Shown here one piece after another: positions 1-5,864 of a stretch of 6,110 nucleotides of DNA. Within the stretch, counting starts at the first letter, position 1. Each line of letters opens with the position of its first letter. This DNA is from an uncultured Lachnospiraceae bacterium (lineage in GTDB: Bacteria > Bacillota > Clostridia > Lachnospirales > Lachnospiraceae). A model generated the notes under the pieces. The model saw only the letters and a list, made by a program, of their open reading frames with translations, was not told the DNA's origin and did not search any database. A program made the translations under genes and the position numbers. The stretch spans positions 19,361 through 25,470 of the forward strand of contig CAJUHY010000039.1 in NCBI GenBank assembly GCA_910585895.1. The letters are read 5' to 3'.

Positions 1-1
1 T

Positions 2-640
2 ATGGCAGTTCCGGAGATAAACACATCTTATTGGACGCCGATTGTAGCTTCCGATGGAGTGCAGTTGTTGAGAGGGAGTACATCGGTATTGATTTTCCTG
101 CTGCCGCTTTGCGCCCTATTGTTTTTAAAGCCGTTTAGCAGAAATCCAGAAAAATTGGCAGCTTGCGGACGCGATTCACTGTTGGCGTCGACCTTATTGA
201 ACATTTTTATTTATCTTGTAATCCTGGGCGCGTTTGGGCAGAATGCTATGGGAATATTGAAGCGTCCCGTCTTAACCTTGATGGGCATGATTAACCTTCC
301 AGGAGGATTTTTTACCAGACAGGATGTGCTGATGACGGCGGTGTGGTTTTTTGCGTTGTTTGCACTTCTGAATACAGGAATTTTTCAGGGAAGTCTGGTA
401 CTGAAAGAATTGTGTCATGAAACGAAACATCATTACAGTCTGTATCTTGTGGCGTTGATTGCTTTTTTTGTGGGCAGAGGATTGTTTGAACATCAGTTTT
501 TGGCAGAAATTTATGAGATATACCAGTACTGTATCGCACTGCCAGGCATGTTTTTGATATTGCTGATTCTGCTGCTTGTAAATCAGATGAAAATGGGCAG
601 AAAGATGGGAAAGGGGGTACAAACGGATGCGAAAGAGTAG
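2..640 (+). CDS. Spore germination permease, GerAB/GerBB type (5'-truncated by window edge)
   Basis: This is the C-terminal part of a GerB-class germinant-receptor permease (APC superfamily). Such proteins sit in the spore inner membrane with a GerA-type and a GerC-type subunit and take part in sensing small-molecule germinants. About 212 residues are present, against roughly 360 in the family, so the N-terminal third lies outside the window and the Met at base 2 is probably internal. Five hydrophobic segments are visible, near residues 28-43, 60-79, 110-128, 146-163 and 178-194. The stretch at 88-108 (RPVLTLMGMI, then LPGGFFTRQD) followed by a Trp-containing helix is typical of GerB proteins. 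The tail is basic. The gene overlaps the next one, a Ger(x)C lipoprotein, by 14 bases, the usual gerA-gerB-gerC order, so translational coupling is likely. Which receptor paralogue this is cannot be told from the fragment. Confidence 0.88.
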   Translation: MAVPEINTSYWTPIVASDGVQLLRGSTSVLIFLLPLCALLFLKPFSRNPEKLAACGRDSLLASTLLNIFIYLVILGAFGQNAMGILKRPVLTLMGMINLPGGFFTRQDVLMTAVWFFALFALLNTGIFQGSLVLKELCHETKHHYSLYLVALIAFFVGRGLFEHQFLAEIYEIYQYCIALPGMFLILLILLLVNQMKMGRKMGKGVQTDAKE

Positions 641-1775
641 GATTTTGGCGGCAGCATGTATGGGAATGCTTTTTTGGGGCGGCTGTGAGTCTGTGGAACT
701 GGAGCAGCGCAGTTTTCCTTTGGCGGTTGGCATAGATTTGCAGGAAGCGCAGGAAAAGACAGGCGGAAAAGAAACGGAAGGGAAACAGGTAAAGGAAAAA
801 GGCGAGGAAGAGGAGACAGAACGCAAGCTGGTAGTCAGCTTTGATTTCCCGGACCTTGCCCAGATATCGGATAAAGGTAAGACCGTGGATACGCCGATGG
901 CAATGTCCTTAGAGGGTGATGATTTGTTCCATGTGGAAAAATCTTATGAAAATAATACCAACCGTATCCTCGATTACAACCATCTGAAAGCAGTGGTGAT
1001 TGGGGAAAATTTGATTTCTGAGCCTAAGCGTTTGCGGAATCTGTTGCTTGTCTGGGAACAGCAGGAGCGTGCAGCCAGAAATATCAGCTTATTTGTCGGC
1101 AGCAGTTCAGCGGCTAAAATACTTACGCTCACAGAGGAGACAGAAGGTTCCATGGGCACTTATCTTGAGGAGATGTTAGAGAGCCAGAAAGATTTCAGCC
1201 AGAAAAAAATTGCTACTGTAGGCAGCCTGATTAATCAGTGGCACAACCAGAATGAACTGCTGCTGATTCCTGTTTTGACAGAGCAGGGTAACCGTCCCAC
1301 GGTCAGCGCGTATGCGGCAATTGAGAATTTTGAATACCGTGGAATCCTTACAGTGGAAGAAGCGATGCAGGTGTTTCTCTCCCAGGGATTATTGGAGACA
1401 TTTACCTGCGAGCCTGATAAGGAGGAAGTGGCTGAAATTTCAAATATTCGGGTAACGACAAGTGTGGAGCAGGAAGAGGGGCAGCCGGTTGTGACTGTGT
1501 CCATTACCGGGCAGGGAAGGATGAAAATCGGACAGGCAAATTCTGTAGGACAGCAATACCAGATGGAGCAGCGAATGGAGCAGCATATTTTGACGGGGCT
1601 GCAAAGATGTGCTGGAAAGCTGCGTGAGGAATATGAGATTGACATGACAAACAGTTATATTTCACTGGGAGGACTGAACCGGGGACTTTACCAGGTTTAT
1701 AAAAACCTGCCGGATGAATACAGCCAAAATGTTCAGCAGATGTTTGAAGTGGATATTGAAATCTTAAATTGGTGA
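627..1775 (+). CDS. Germinant receptor lipoprotein, Ger(x)C family
   Basis: This is the third subunit of a Ger germinant receptor, a lipoprotein anchored to the outer face of the spore inner membrane. At 382 residues it has normal family length. The N-terminus is a lipoprotein signal: MRKSR, a hydrophobic core, then a WGGC lipobox with the lipidated Cys at residue 20. The Trp at -3 is atypical. The AVGID motif (33-37) is the conserved first strand of Ger(x)C proteins, and the LDYNHLKAVVIGE stretch (115-127) is another family hallmark. The C-terminal domain (about 230-382) contains the LSQGLLETFTC helix and ends in GGLNRGLYQVYKNLPDEY, then FEVDIEI. An unusual charged Gly/Lys/Glu-rich insertion occupies residues about 40-67. 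Start choice: AAGGGGG at 611-617 lies 9 bases before the ATG, inside the end of the permease gene. The family call is secure; the specific paralogue is not. Confidence 0.92.
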   Translation: MRKSRILAAACMGMLFWGGCESVELEQRSFPLAVGIDLQEAQEKTGGKETEGKQVKEKGEEEETERKLVVSFDFPDLAQISDKGKTVDTPMAMSLEGDDLFHVEKSYENNTNRILDYNHLKAVVIGENLISEPKRLRNLLLVWEQQERAARNISLFVGSSSAAKILTLTEETEGSMGTYLEEMLESQKDFSQKKIATVGSLINQWHNQNELLLIPVLTEQGNRPTVSAYAAIENFEYRGILTVEEAMQVFLSQGLLETFTCEPDKEEVAEISNIRVTTSVEQEEGQPVVTVSITGQGRMKIGQANSVGQQYQMEQRMEQHILTGLQRCAGKLREEYEIDMTNSYISLGGLNRGLYQVYKNLPDEYSQNVQQMFEVDIEILNW

Positions 1776-1805
1776 GTGTGAACTGTGCATTTCTTGAATA
1801 AAGAC

Positions 1806-1834
1806 TTTACACTTGTGCAATCATACATTATAAT
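1806..1834 (+). promoter_or_regulatory. Candidate SigA-type promoter downstream of the ger operon
   Basis: TTTACA at 1806-1811 and TATAAT at 1829-1834 are separated by exactly 17 bases: a perfect -10 and a one-mismatch -35. Transcription would start near 1841. It points toward spoIIR, but a terminator lies between, so its immediate product may be only a short RNA. Early expression of spoIIR is normally driven by SigF, so a housekeeping promoter here is not the expected one. Confidence 0.55.
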
Positions 1835-1840
1835 TAATGC

Positions 1841-1927
1841 ATAAATAGAAACCCAATAAATCAAACAGTTACCATAAACTATAAAGGTACAAAGTCTTGA
1901 TGGAATGATTAAGACTTTGTATTTTTT
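1841..1927 (+). ncRNA. Candidate small RNA or terminated leader
   Basis: The segment is bounded by a near-consensus SigA promoter (1806-1834) and a strong intrinsic terminator (1888-1927), which predicts a transcript of about 87 nt. The 5' part (about 1841-1885) is A-rich and looks unstructured; the 3' part is the terminator hairpin. It holds no convincing ORF and matches no riboswitch or known RNA family that I recognise. It could be an independent small RNA, an attenuated leader of spoIIR, or simply the tail of the ger operon with a chance promoter. Confidence 0.3.
1888..1927 (+). terminator. Rho-independent terminator between the ger operon and spoIIR
   Basis: TACAAAGTCTT (1888-1898) is the exact reverse complement of AAGACTTTGTA (1911-1921). 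Three more pairs, one of them G-T, close a 6-base loop. Six T residues follow (1922-1927). It ends transcripts from the ger operon and from the promoter at 1806-1834, so spoIIR probably depends on a promoter between 1928 and 2031 or on read-through. Confidence 0.82.
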
Positions 1928-2031
1928 CTGATTAAAAACAAATTATTTGGAAATACTTTCCTTAGCCGGTGAAATATAGGAGACGCTGATTAAGCATTTC
2001 CCTAAAATATATTTAAGGAAGGTATGGAAGA

Positions 2032-2646
2032 ATGAAGCAATGGCTAAAGACAGGAATAATATTGGCAGCGGCAGCGATTATCTGCTGCGGAATCGTGCAA
2101 TATCGTCAGCAGCGGATGACGGAGGAGATTGCAGGGAAAGTCATCCGTTTCCATGTGCGTGCTAACAGTGACCGAGAGAAAGACCAGGAACTGAAGCTAA
2201 AAGTGAGGGATGCGGTAGGGGCTTATATGCAGCCTGCGCTTTCTGGCATATCTGATATAGGAGCAAGTCGTCAGGTTATCAGGGAAAGACTGCCTGAAAT
2301 AGCCAAAACGGCTGAGCAGGTGGTAGCCCGGGAAGGGTATACATATGAGGTGTCAGCTTCCTTGACAGTTACGGATTTTCCTGAAAAAACTTATGGCAAT
2401 TATACATTTCCGGCGGGCAGGTATGAAGCGTTGGAGGTAGTGATTGGAGAGGGAGGAGGACATAACTGGTGGTGCGTGATGTACCCCAATCTCTGTTTTT
2501 TTAACAGTGTCTACGAAGTTGTGGATGAGGAGGCGGAGGAGTCTTTGCAGCGTGCACTGACCACGGAAGAGTACGAGAGCCTGATGGAGGGGAAAAATTA
2601 TAAAGTCAAGTTTGCACTGTGGGAAAAACTGCAGGAGTTGCTGTAA
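2032..2646 (+). CDS. spoIIR: Stage II sporulation protein R
   Basis: SpoIIR is made in the forespore under SigF, exported across the forespore membrane, and activates the SpoIIGA protease that cleaves pro-SigE in the mother cell. The 204-residue protein fits the family length. It has a hydrophobic N-terminal export or anchor segment (about 6-23) followed by the conserved domain: IRFHVRANSD (38-47), LKLKVRDAV (54-62), FPEKTYGNYTFPAGRYEA (116-133) and VIGEGGGHNWWCVMYP (137-152), then NLCF. The GHNWWC block is a signature of the family. Start choice: AAGGAAGG (2015-2022) lies 9 bases before the ATG; the earlier ATG at 2024 runs into a stop after three codons. The gene is cut off from the ger operon by the terminator at 1888-1927. 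A GGTGAAATA string at 1968-1976 loosely resembles a SigF -10, but I see no matching -35. Confidence 0.95.
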   Translation: MKQWLKTGIILAAAAIICCGIVQYRQQRMTEEIAGKVIRFHVRANSDREKDQELKLKVRDAVGAYMQPALSGISDIGASRQVIRERLPEIAKTAEQVVAREGYTYEVSASLTVTDFPEKTYGNYTFPAGRYEALEVVIGEGGGHNWWCVMYPNLCFFNSVYEVVDEEAEESLQRALTTEEYESLMEGKNYKVKFALWEKLQELL

Positions 2647-2696
2647 AATTTTCAGGCCGAAAAGCATTGACCATTTCTGTAATTCTTTCCAACCAC

Positions 2697-2725
2697 TTGC
2701 ATTTTCACACCAAAACAGTTAATAT
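2697..2725 (+). promoter_or_regulatory. Weak candidate promoter for the murI cluster
   Basis: TTGCAT (2697-2702) and TAATAT (2720-2725) are 17 bases apart in the 113-bp gap between spoIIR and murI. Each matches the SigA consensus only partly. A small inverted repeat, ATACA-TG-TGTAT (2724-2735), overlaps the -10 and the predicted start and could be an operator. Housekeeping murI would be expected to have its own promoter rather than depend on a sporulation gene, which is the main argument for this site. Confidence 0.33.
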
Positions 2726-2747
2726 ACATGTGTATGATGTAATTTGT

Positions 2748-2752
2748 GGAGA
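2748..2752 (+). promoter_or_regulatory. Ribosome binding site that fixes the murI start
   Basis: GGAGA lies 7 bases before the ATG at 2760. The open frame extends upstream to an ATG at 2619 inside spoIIR, but that start has no comparable site, and the 47 extra residues do not resemble a glutamate racemase N-terminus. Confidence 0.7.
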
Positions 2753-2759
2753 AAATGAG

Positions 2760-3590
2760 ATGAATCAATCGTTTGAAAAGGAAAAATATGCCCCCATCGG
2801 GGTCTTTGATTCGGGTGTGGGAGGTCTGACTGTGGCGCGTGAAATTATGCGTCAGCTTCCGCAGGAAAGGATAATCTATTTCGGGGATACGGCGAGGGTG
2901 CCCTATGGAAGCAAGTCCAGGGAGACGATAGTGCGTTATTCCAGACAGATTATCCATTTTCTGGAATCTAAGGGCGTAAAAGCAATAGTGGTGGCATGTA
3001 ATACGGCAAGTGCATTTGCTTTGGAGGCGCTTCGCCCGGAAATGAAGATGCCGATTATCGGCGTTGTCAAACCGGGGGCCAAAGTTGCGGCAGAAATCAC
3101 CAACAATGGCAGAATTGGCGTTATTGGGACCGAAGGAACTGTGGGAAGCCATATTTATACGGAAATGATACACAGGCATAATCCCCGAGCTTCCGTTTTG
3201 GGGAAAGCGTGTCCCTTGTTTGTGCCTCTGGTGGAGGAAGGGTGGCTGAAAGACCCGGTGACCATTGAAGTGGCAAAGCGGTATCTTGCGTATTTCCAGG
3301 AATCGGACATTGATACCCTGATTCTGGGCTGTACCCATTATCCGTTGCTGCGTTCCATGATAGGCGAAATCATGGGTGGTAAGGTCAGCCTGGTAAATCC
3401 GGCATATGAGACAGCGCAGGGGTTAAAACGGCTGTTGGCTCAGCATGGCATTTCCAATGATGGCAAAGAGGAGAAAGAGCCAATGTACCAGTTTTATGTC
3501 AGTGATGCAGCAGAGAAGTTCAAAAATTTTGCCAATTCAATTTTGCCCTGTGAGATTGAAGAGGCGCAGTTGATACATATTGAGGAGTAA
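2760..3590 (+). CDS. murI: Glutamate racemase
   Basis: This cofactor-independent racemase interconverts L- and D-glutamate in the cytoplasm and supplies D-Glu for the MurD step of peptidoglycan synthesis. From the ATG at 2760 the protein has 276 residues, the usual length. The two-base catalytic machinery is intact: GVFDSGVGGLTV (14-25) with the conserved Asp17, YFGDTARVPYG (40-50), VACNTAS with Cys80 (78-84), and LGCTHYPLL with Cys191 and His193 (189-197). Cys80 and Cys191 match the paired catalytic cysteines of the family. Two bases separate its stop from the DUF1934 start, and that gene's ribosome binding site lies inside the murI end, so the two are probably translationally coupled. A weak promoter may lie at 2697-2725. 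The symbol murI is used by function; racE is the common name in some Bacilli. Confidence 0.96.
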   Translation: MNQSFEKEKYAPIGVFDSGVGGLTVAREIMRQLPQERIIYFGDTARVPYGSKSRETIVRYSRQIIHFLESKGVKAIVVACNTASAFALEALRPEMKMPIIGVVKPGAKVAAEITNNGRIGVIGTEGTVGSHIYTEMIHRHNPRASVLGKACPLFVPLVEEGWLKDPVTIEVAKRYLAYFQESDIDTLILGCTHYPLLRSMIGEIMGGKVSLVNPAYETAQGLKRLLAQHGISNDGKEEKEPMYQFYVSDAAEKFKNFANSILPCEIEEAQLIHIEE

Positions 3591-3592
3591 TT

Positions 3593-4045
3593 ATGACGAA
3601 AGATGTACTGTTGTCCATCAGCGGGCTGCAGTTTGCAGCCCAGGATGAGGAAGATGTTGAACCGGTGGAAGTAATTACCGCCGGGGATTATTACAAGAAA
3701 AATGGCAAACACTATATCCTGTATGATGAGGTGATGGAAGGGTTTGATGGAAACACGCGCAATATCATCAAACTAACGGAGGACTCTTTGGACATTACCA
3801 AGAAAGGCGTGTCCAACGTACATATGGTGTTTGAAAAAAATAAGAAAAATGTTTCTTATTACAACACCCCCTTCGGGAGCCTTCTGATTGGCATTGACGC
3901 CAAAAGCGTTGATATTGCGGAGACGGAGGATAATATTGATGTGAGAGTCAAATATAATCTGGAAGTGAATTATGAGCATTTGGCAGATTGTTCTATTATC
4001 ATGAATATCAAATCAAAGGAATCAGGAGAATTTACACTGTCATAG
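3593..4045 (+). CDS. DUF1934 / YwiB-like protein of unknown function
   Basis: This small cytoplasmic protein of 150 residues has no signal peptide or membrane segment. It matches the DUF1934 (YwiB-like) family pattern, which is thought to form a calycin-like beta-barrel. Recognisable pieces are KDVLLSISGLQ (3-13), GDYYKKNGKHYILYDE (31-46), a Thr-Asn-Ile-Lys strand near 55-60, TPFGSLLIGIDA (92-103), YNLEVNYE (121-128) and a final short strand pair. The molecular role is not established. GAGGAG (3582-3587) precedes the ATG by 5 bases and overlaps the end of murI; galU begins 21 bases after the stop. It therefore probably sits in one transcript with the two envelope-precursor genes, but a shared pathway is only an inference. 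Confidence 0.85.
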   Translation: MTKDVLLSISGLQFAAQDEEDVEPVEVITAGDYYKKNGKHYILYDEVMEGFDGNTRNIIKLTEDSLDITKKGVSNVHMVFEKNKKNVSYYNTPFGSLLIGIDAKSVDIAETEDNIDVRVKYNLEVNYEHLADCSIIMNIKSKESGEFTLS

Positions 4046-4066
4046 CGTGAAAAGGAGACATATTAT

Positions 4067-4960
4067 ATGATGAATGTAAGAAAAGCGATTATACCTGCAG
4101 CAGGACTTGGGACGAGGTTTCTGCCGGCAACAAAAGCACAGCCCAAGGAAATGCTGCCAATTGTGGACAAGCCGACCATCCAGTACATTATTGAAGAAGC
4201 TGTGGAGGCGGGAATTCAGGATATCATCATCGTGACAGGCAGGAATAAGCGTTCCATTGAAGACCATTTTGACCGCTCCATAGAATTGGAGCTGGAACTT
4301 GAGAAGAGTGACAAGCAGGAGATGCTTGACATGGTAAAGGGAATTTCCGATATGGCAAATATCCACTATATCCGTCAGAAAGAGCCAAGAGGGCTTGGAC
4401 ATGCCATCCTTGCCGCACAGCATTTTATTGGTGATGAGCCGTTTGCCGTGCTTTTGGGGGATGACGTGGTAATCTCCAAACAGTCCTGTCTGGGGCAGAT
4501 GCTGGATGTGTTTAAAGAGTATCAGACTTCCATCCTTGGTGTGCAGACGGTGGCGCATGAAGTTGTGGACAAATACGGAATCATTGCCGGCAAACAGGTG
4601 GACGAGCGTGTATACAAAGTAAACGACATGGTAGAAAAGCCTTCCATGGAGGAGGCGCCTTCTAACGTGGCAGTGCTGGGACGCTATATTATTACGCCGG
4701 AAATTTTTCGTTTTTTGGAGACGCAGGATGCGGGCAAGGGCGGTGAAATCCAGCTGACCGATGCCTTGAAACGGCTGGCGAAAGAACAGGCGATGTATGC
4801 TTACGATTTCAAGGGACATCGTTATGACGTGGGCAGTAAAGTTGGATTTATTCAGGCTAATATTGAATTTGCATTGCGCCGTGCGGAACTCAGGGAAGAG
4901 ATGGAGGATTATCTGGGCAGACTTCATGAGAATCTCGATGAAATGATTCAGTATGATTGA
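4067..4960 (+). CDS. galU: UTP-glucose-1-phosphate uridylyltransferase
   Basis: The enzyme makes UDP-glucose from UTP and glucose-1-phosphate in the cytoplasm. UDP-glucose feeds glycolipid, teichoic acid and polysaccharide synthesis and galactose interconversion. The 297-residue protein is full length for the bacterial GalU/GtaB family. The nucleotide-binding signature AAGLGTRFLPATKAQPKEML (11-30) ends in a Pro. It is followed by KEPRGLGHAI (105-114), the metal-binding GDD (131-133), VEKP (189-192), GRYIITP (205-211), GGEIQLTDA (225-233) and DVGSKVGF (254-261). AAGGAG (4052-4057) lies 9 bases before the first ATG; a second ATG follows at once and would be 3 bases further away. The 21-base gap to the DUF1934 gene holds no promoter that I trust. 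Downstream come the palindromic element and the bidirectional terminator at 5347-5394. Confidence 0.96.
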   Translation: MMNVRKAIIPAAGLGTRFLPATKAQPKEMLPIVDKPTIQYIIEEAVEAGIQDIIIVTGRNKRSIEDHFDRSIELELELEKSDKQEMLDMVKGISDMANIHYIRQKEPRGLGHAILAAQHFIGDEPFAVLLGDDVVISKQSCLGQMLDVFKEYQTSILGVQTVAHEVVDKYGIIAGKQVDERVYKVNDMVEKPSMEEAPSNVAVLGRYIITPEIFRFLETQDAGKGGEIQLTDALKRLAKEQAMYAYDFKGHRYDVGSKVGFIQANIEFALRRAELREEMEDYLGRLHENLDEMIQYD

Positions 4961-5011
4961 TGAAATATTGATAAAAATGGTCTTTTCATTGTGGTAACTT
5001 CTTATCATTTA

Positions 5012-5313
5012 AGACAGCAATAGGAAATTGCGAAACGCCAGAATTAATATAATTTCATGTGCAATTGATACAATTACTTTATCTATTTTCCTAATACAGA
5101 AACACAAAATGCTGAACGCACCGAGCATTCCAACGAGCCTCTTACTACGAAAGCCCCTGTCAGCAAAGGCTTCCAGCGTCTTTTGAGTCTCATTTCCATG
5201 GTGCTGAATGCATTTCTTAGTTTCTGTATATGAAAATATTTTTACTTAATTTTTCTGAATTGCACATGAGATTAAGTAAATTAGTGGGTTTCGCAATTAC
5301 CTATTAGATAGCA
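5012..5313. repeat. Imperfect 8-bp direct repeats flanking the element (candidate target-site duplication)
   Basis: AGACAGCA (5012-5019) and AGATAGCA (5306-5313) differ at one base and sit exactly at the two ends of the inverted-repeat element. The last A of the left copy overlaps the first base of the inverted repeat, so the true duplication may be 7 or 8 bp. This is what a transposition event leaves behind, and the single mismatch suggests the insertion is not very recent. Confidence 0.5.
5019..5305. mobile_element. MITE-like long palindromic element, 287 bp, non-coding
   Basis: The ends are AATAGGAAATTGCGAAAC (5019-5036) and its near-exact reverse complement (5288-5305), with 17 of 18 bases matching. 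Over the first 48 bases of each end about 39 match, including TCATGTGCAATT (5055-5066) against AATTGCACATGA (5258-5269). Complementarity continues inward almost in register: TATTTTC (5084-5090) with 5232-5238, ATACAGAAAC (5094-5103) with GTTTCTGTAT (5220-5229), and AAGCC (5151-5155) with GGCTT (5168-5172). The apex is near 5161. The element therefore folds as one long hairpin. No ORF of useful length is present. Flanking 8-bp near-direct repeats support transposition. I read it as a miniature inverted-repeat element moved by an unknown transposase; a structured hairpin RNA is the main alternative. I cannot assign a family. Confidence 0.68.
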
Positions 5314-5335
5314 AAATGATAAGGAGGAGAACAGG

Positions 5336-5419
5336 ATGAAGAGTACAAAAAAGACCGTAGGCATAATTCTTAGTTTGTGCCTACGGTCTTTTTTATTTTG
5401 CGCTGCGCTGTTGTTTTAA
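5336..5419 (+). CDS. Possible 27-residue hydrophobic small ORF or broken gene start
   Basis: AAGGAGGAG (5321-5329) contains a perfect AGGAGG 8 bases before this ATG, one of the best ribosome binding sites in the window. The encoded peptide starts MKSTKK and continues as a hydrophobic stretch (VGIILSLCL, then FLFCAALLF), like a signal peptide or a single membrane helix. It ends at TAA 5417-5419. The coding sequence runs straight through the terminator at 5347-5394 and overlaps the 3' end of the minus-strand gene by 27 bases, so a full message would need read-through. It may be a true small membrane peptide, the stranded 5' end of a lost exported-protein gene, or a chance frame. No homologue is recognised. 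Confidence 0.27.
   Translation: MKSTKKTVGIILSLCLRSFLFCAALLF
5347..5394. terminator. Bidirectional Rho-independent terminator between convergent genes
   Basis: AAAAAAGACCGTAGGCA (5347-5363) is the exact reverse complement of TGCCTACGGTCTTTTTT (5378-5394), enclosing a 14-base loop that can add three more pairs. The plus strand gives a GC-rich stem with a T-tract at 5389-5394; the minus strand gives the same with the complement of 5347-5352. It can stop transcription from galU and from the minus-strand gene, whose stop codon (5393-5395) overlaps the T-tract. Confidence 0.92.
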
Positions 5420-5854
5420 CTGTTCAAGTTTCTGTTTGAATTTTGATTTCTTGGGCGGCGCTTCCATAGCGCCGCGCAGTCCCCGTACTTTAGTGATATA
5501 AAGACCGCTGACTACGGCTTTGACTTCTTTCTTAGTCGGTATGCTGTCAAAGATAGACTCCTCACAGATGAACGTCATGATTTTAGGACCGACTTTTGCT
5601 TTCACAATAGGCATTTTAGAACGGCGCAGAAGCTTGGGCGTCTGTTCTAAAATGGCAGCGGGAAGCCCGGCATCTTTTAGCTTCATATGTTTCTTGTCAA
5701 TCACCAGCATGGAAATGGTCTGTGCAGCGGCAGCAATCTGTGCCTCCTGCTCTTCCTTTTTCTTCTGTGATTTCTTGCCAAGTATGTAAAGTGCAATGAT
5801 TGCCGCCACAAGAATGACAGTAATTACAATTAATACAATAAGCCACGGTTTCAA
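5393..5854 (-). CDS. Small membrane-anchored protein of unknown function
   Basis: Read from a TTG start at 5854, the protein has 153 residues. It has a short MKPW start, one strong transmembrane helix (about 4-25, IVLIVITVILVAAIIALYIL), a Lys/Glu/Gln-rich and Ala-rich linker (27-44), a compact soluble domain (about 45-128), and a Lys-rich tail. Notable stretches are MLVIDKKHMKLKDAGLP (49-65), TPKLLRRSKMPIVKAKVGPK (72-91) and TKKEVKAVVSGLYITKVRG (107-125). I recognise no catalytic motif and assign no function; it resembles uncharacterised Lachnospiraceae proteins, but that is from memory. By composition the topology is likely N-out with a cytoplasmic basic domain. Start choice: AGAGGAGG (5865-5872) precedes the TTG by 10 bases. 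The frame stays open to an ATG at 6016, but that start has no ribosome binding site and the promoter at 5961-5989 lies inside the extension. It is transcribed toward galU and ends in the shared terminator. Confidence 0.8.
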   Translation of the reverse strand: MKPWLIVLIVITVILVAAIIALYILGKKSQKKKEEQEAQIAAAAQTISMLVIDKKHMKLKDAGLPAAILEQTPKLLRRSKMPIVKAKVGPKIMTFICEESIFDSIPTKKEVKAVVSGLYITKVRGLRGAMEAPPKKSKFKQKLEQLKQQRSAK

Positions 5855-5864
5855 AATAGTAGAA

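Larger units (their letters stand above)
5001..5323. repeat. Outer 10-bp inverted repeat interrupted by the palindromic element
   Basis: CTTATCATTT (5001-5010) and AAATGATAAG (5314-5323) are perfect reverse complements flanking the 287-bp element and its 8-bp duplications. If the element and one duplication copy are removed, the arms close over a loop of about 9 bases, which suggests the element landed in the loop of a pre-existing hairpin. No T-tract follows either arm, so the ancestral hairpin does not look like a terminator. The right arm runs directly into the AGGAGG ribosome binding site at 5322-5327, so pairing could have masked it. Alternatively, the arms belong to the element itself. 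Confidence 0.6.

Noticed and set aside
1811..1820. TTGTGCAAT near 1813 as a relic copy of the palindromic element's TGTGCAATT motif
   Set aside because: The similarity is under 10 bases, and the surrounding sequence is neither palindromic nor otherwise like the element.
1968..1977. GGTGAAATAT as a SigF -10 for spoIIR
   Set aside because: It is close to the SigF -10 pattern, and SigF control is expected for spoIIR, but no GTATA/GCATA-like -35 sits 14-17 bases upstream, so I do not list it as a feature.
2619..2759. In-frame extension of murI to an ATG inside spoIIR
   Set aside because: It overlaps the end of spoIIR, lacks a ribosome binding site, and the 47 extra residues have no racemase character; the ATG at 2760 has GGAGA 7 bases upstream.
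4040..5008. Long minus-strand open frame of 322 codons opposite galU
   Set aside because: It is a shadow of galU: the protein has no family features, no ribosome binding site, and the plus strand encodes an intact enzyme.
5028..5053. TTGCGA and TATAAT inside the left arm of the palindromic element as a promoter
   Set aside because: The spacer is only 14 bases and there is no extended -10, so activity is doubtful.
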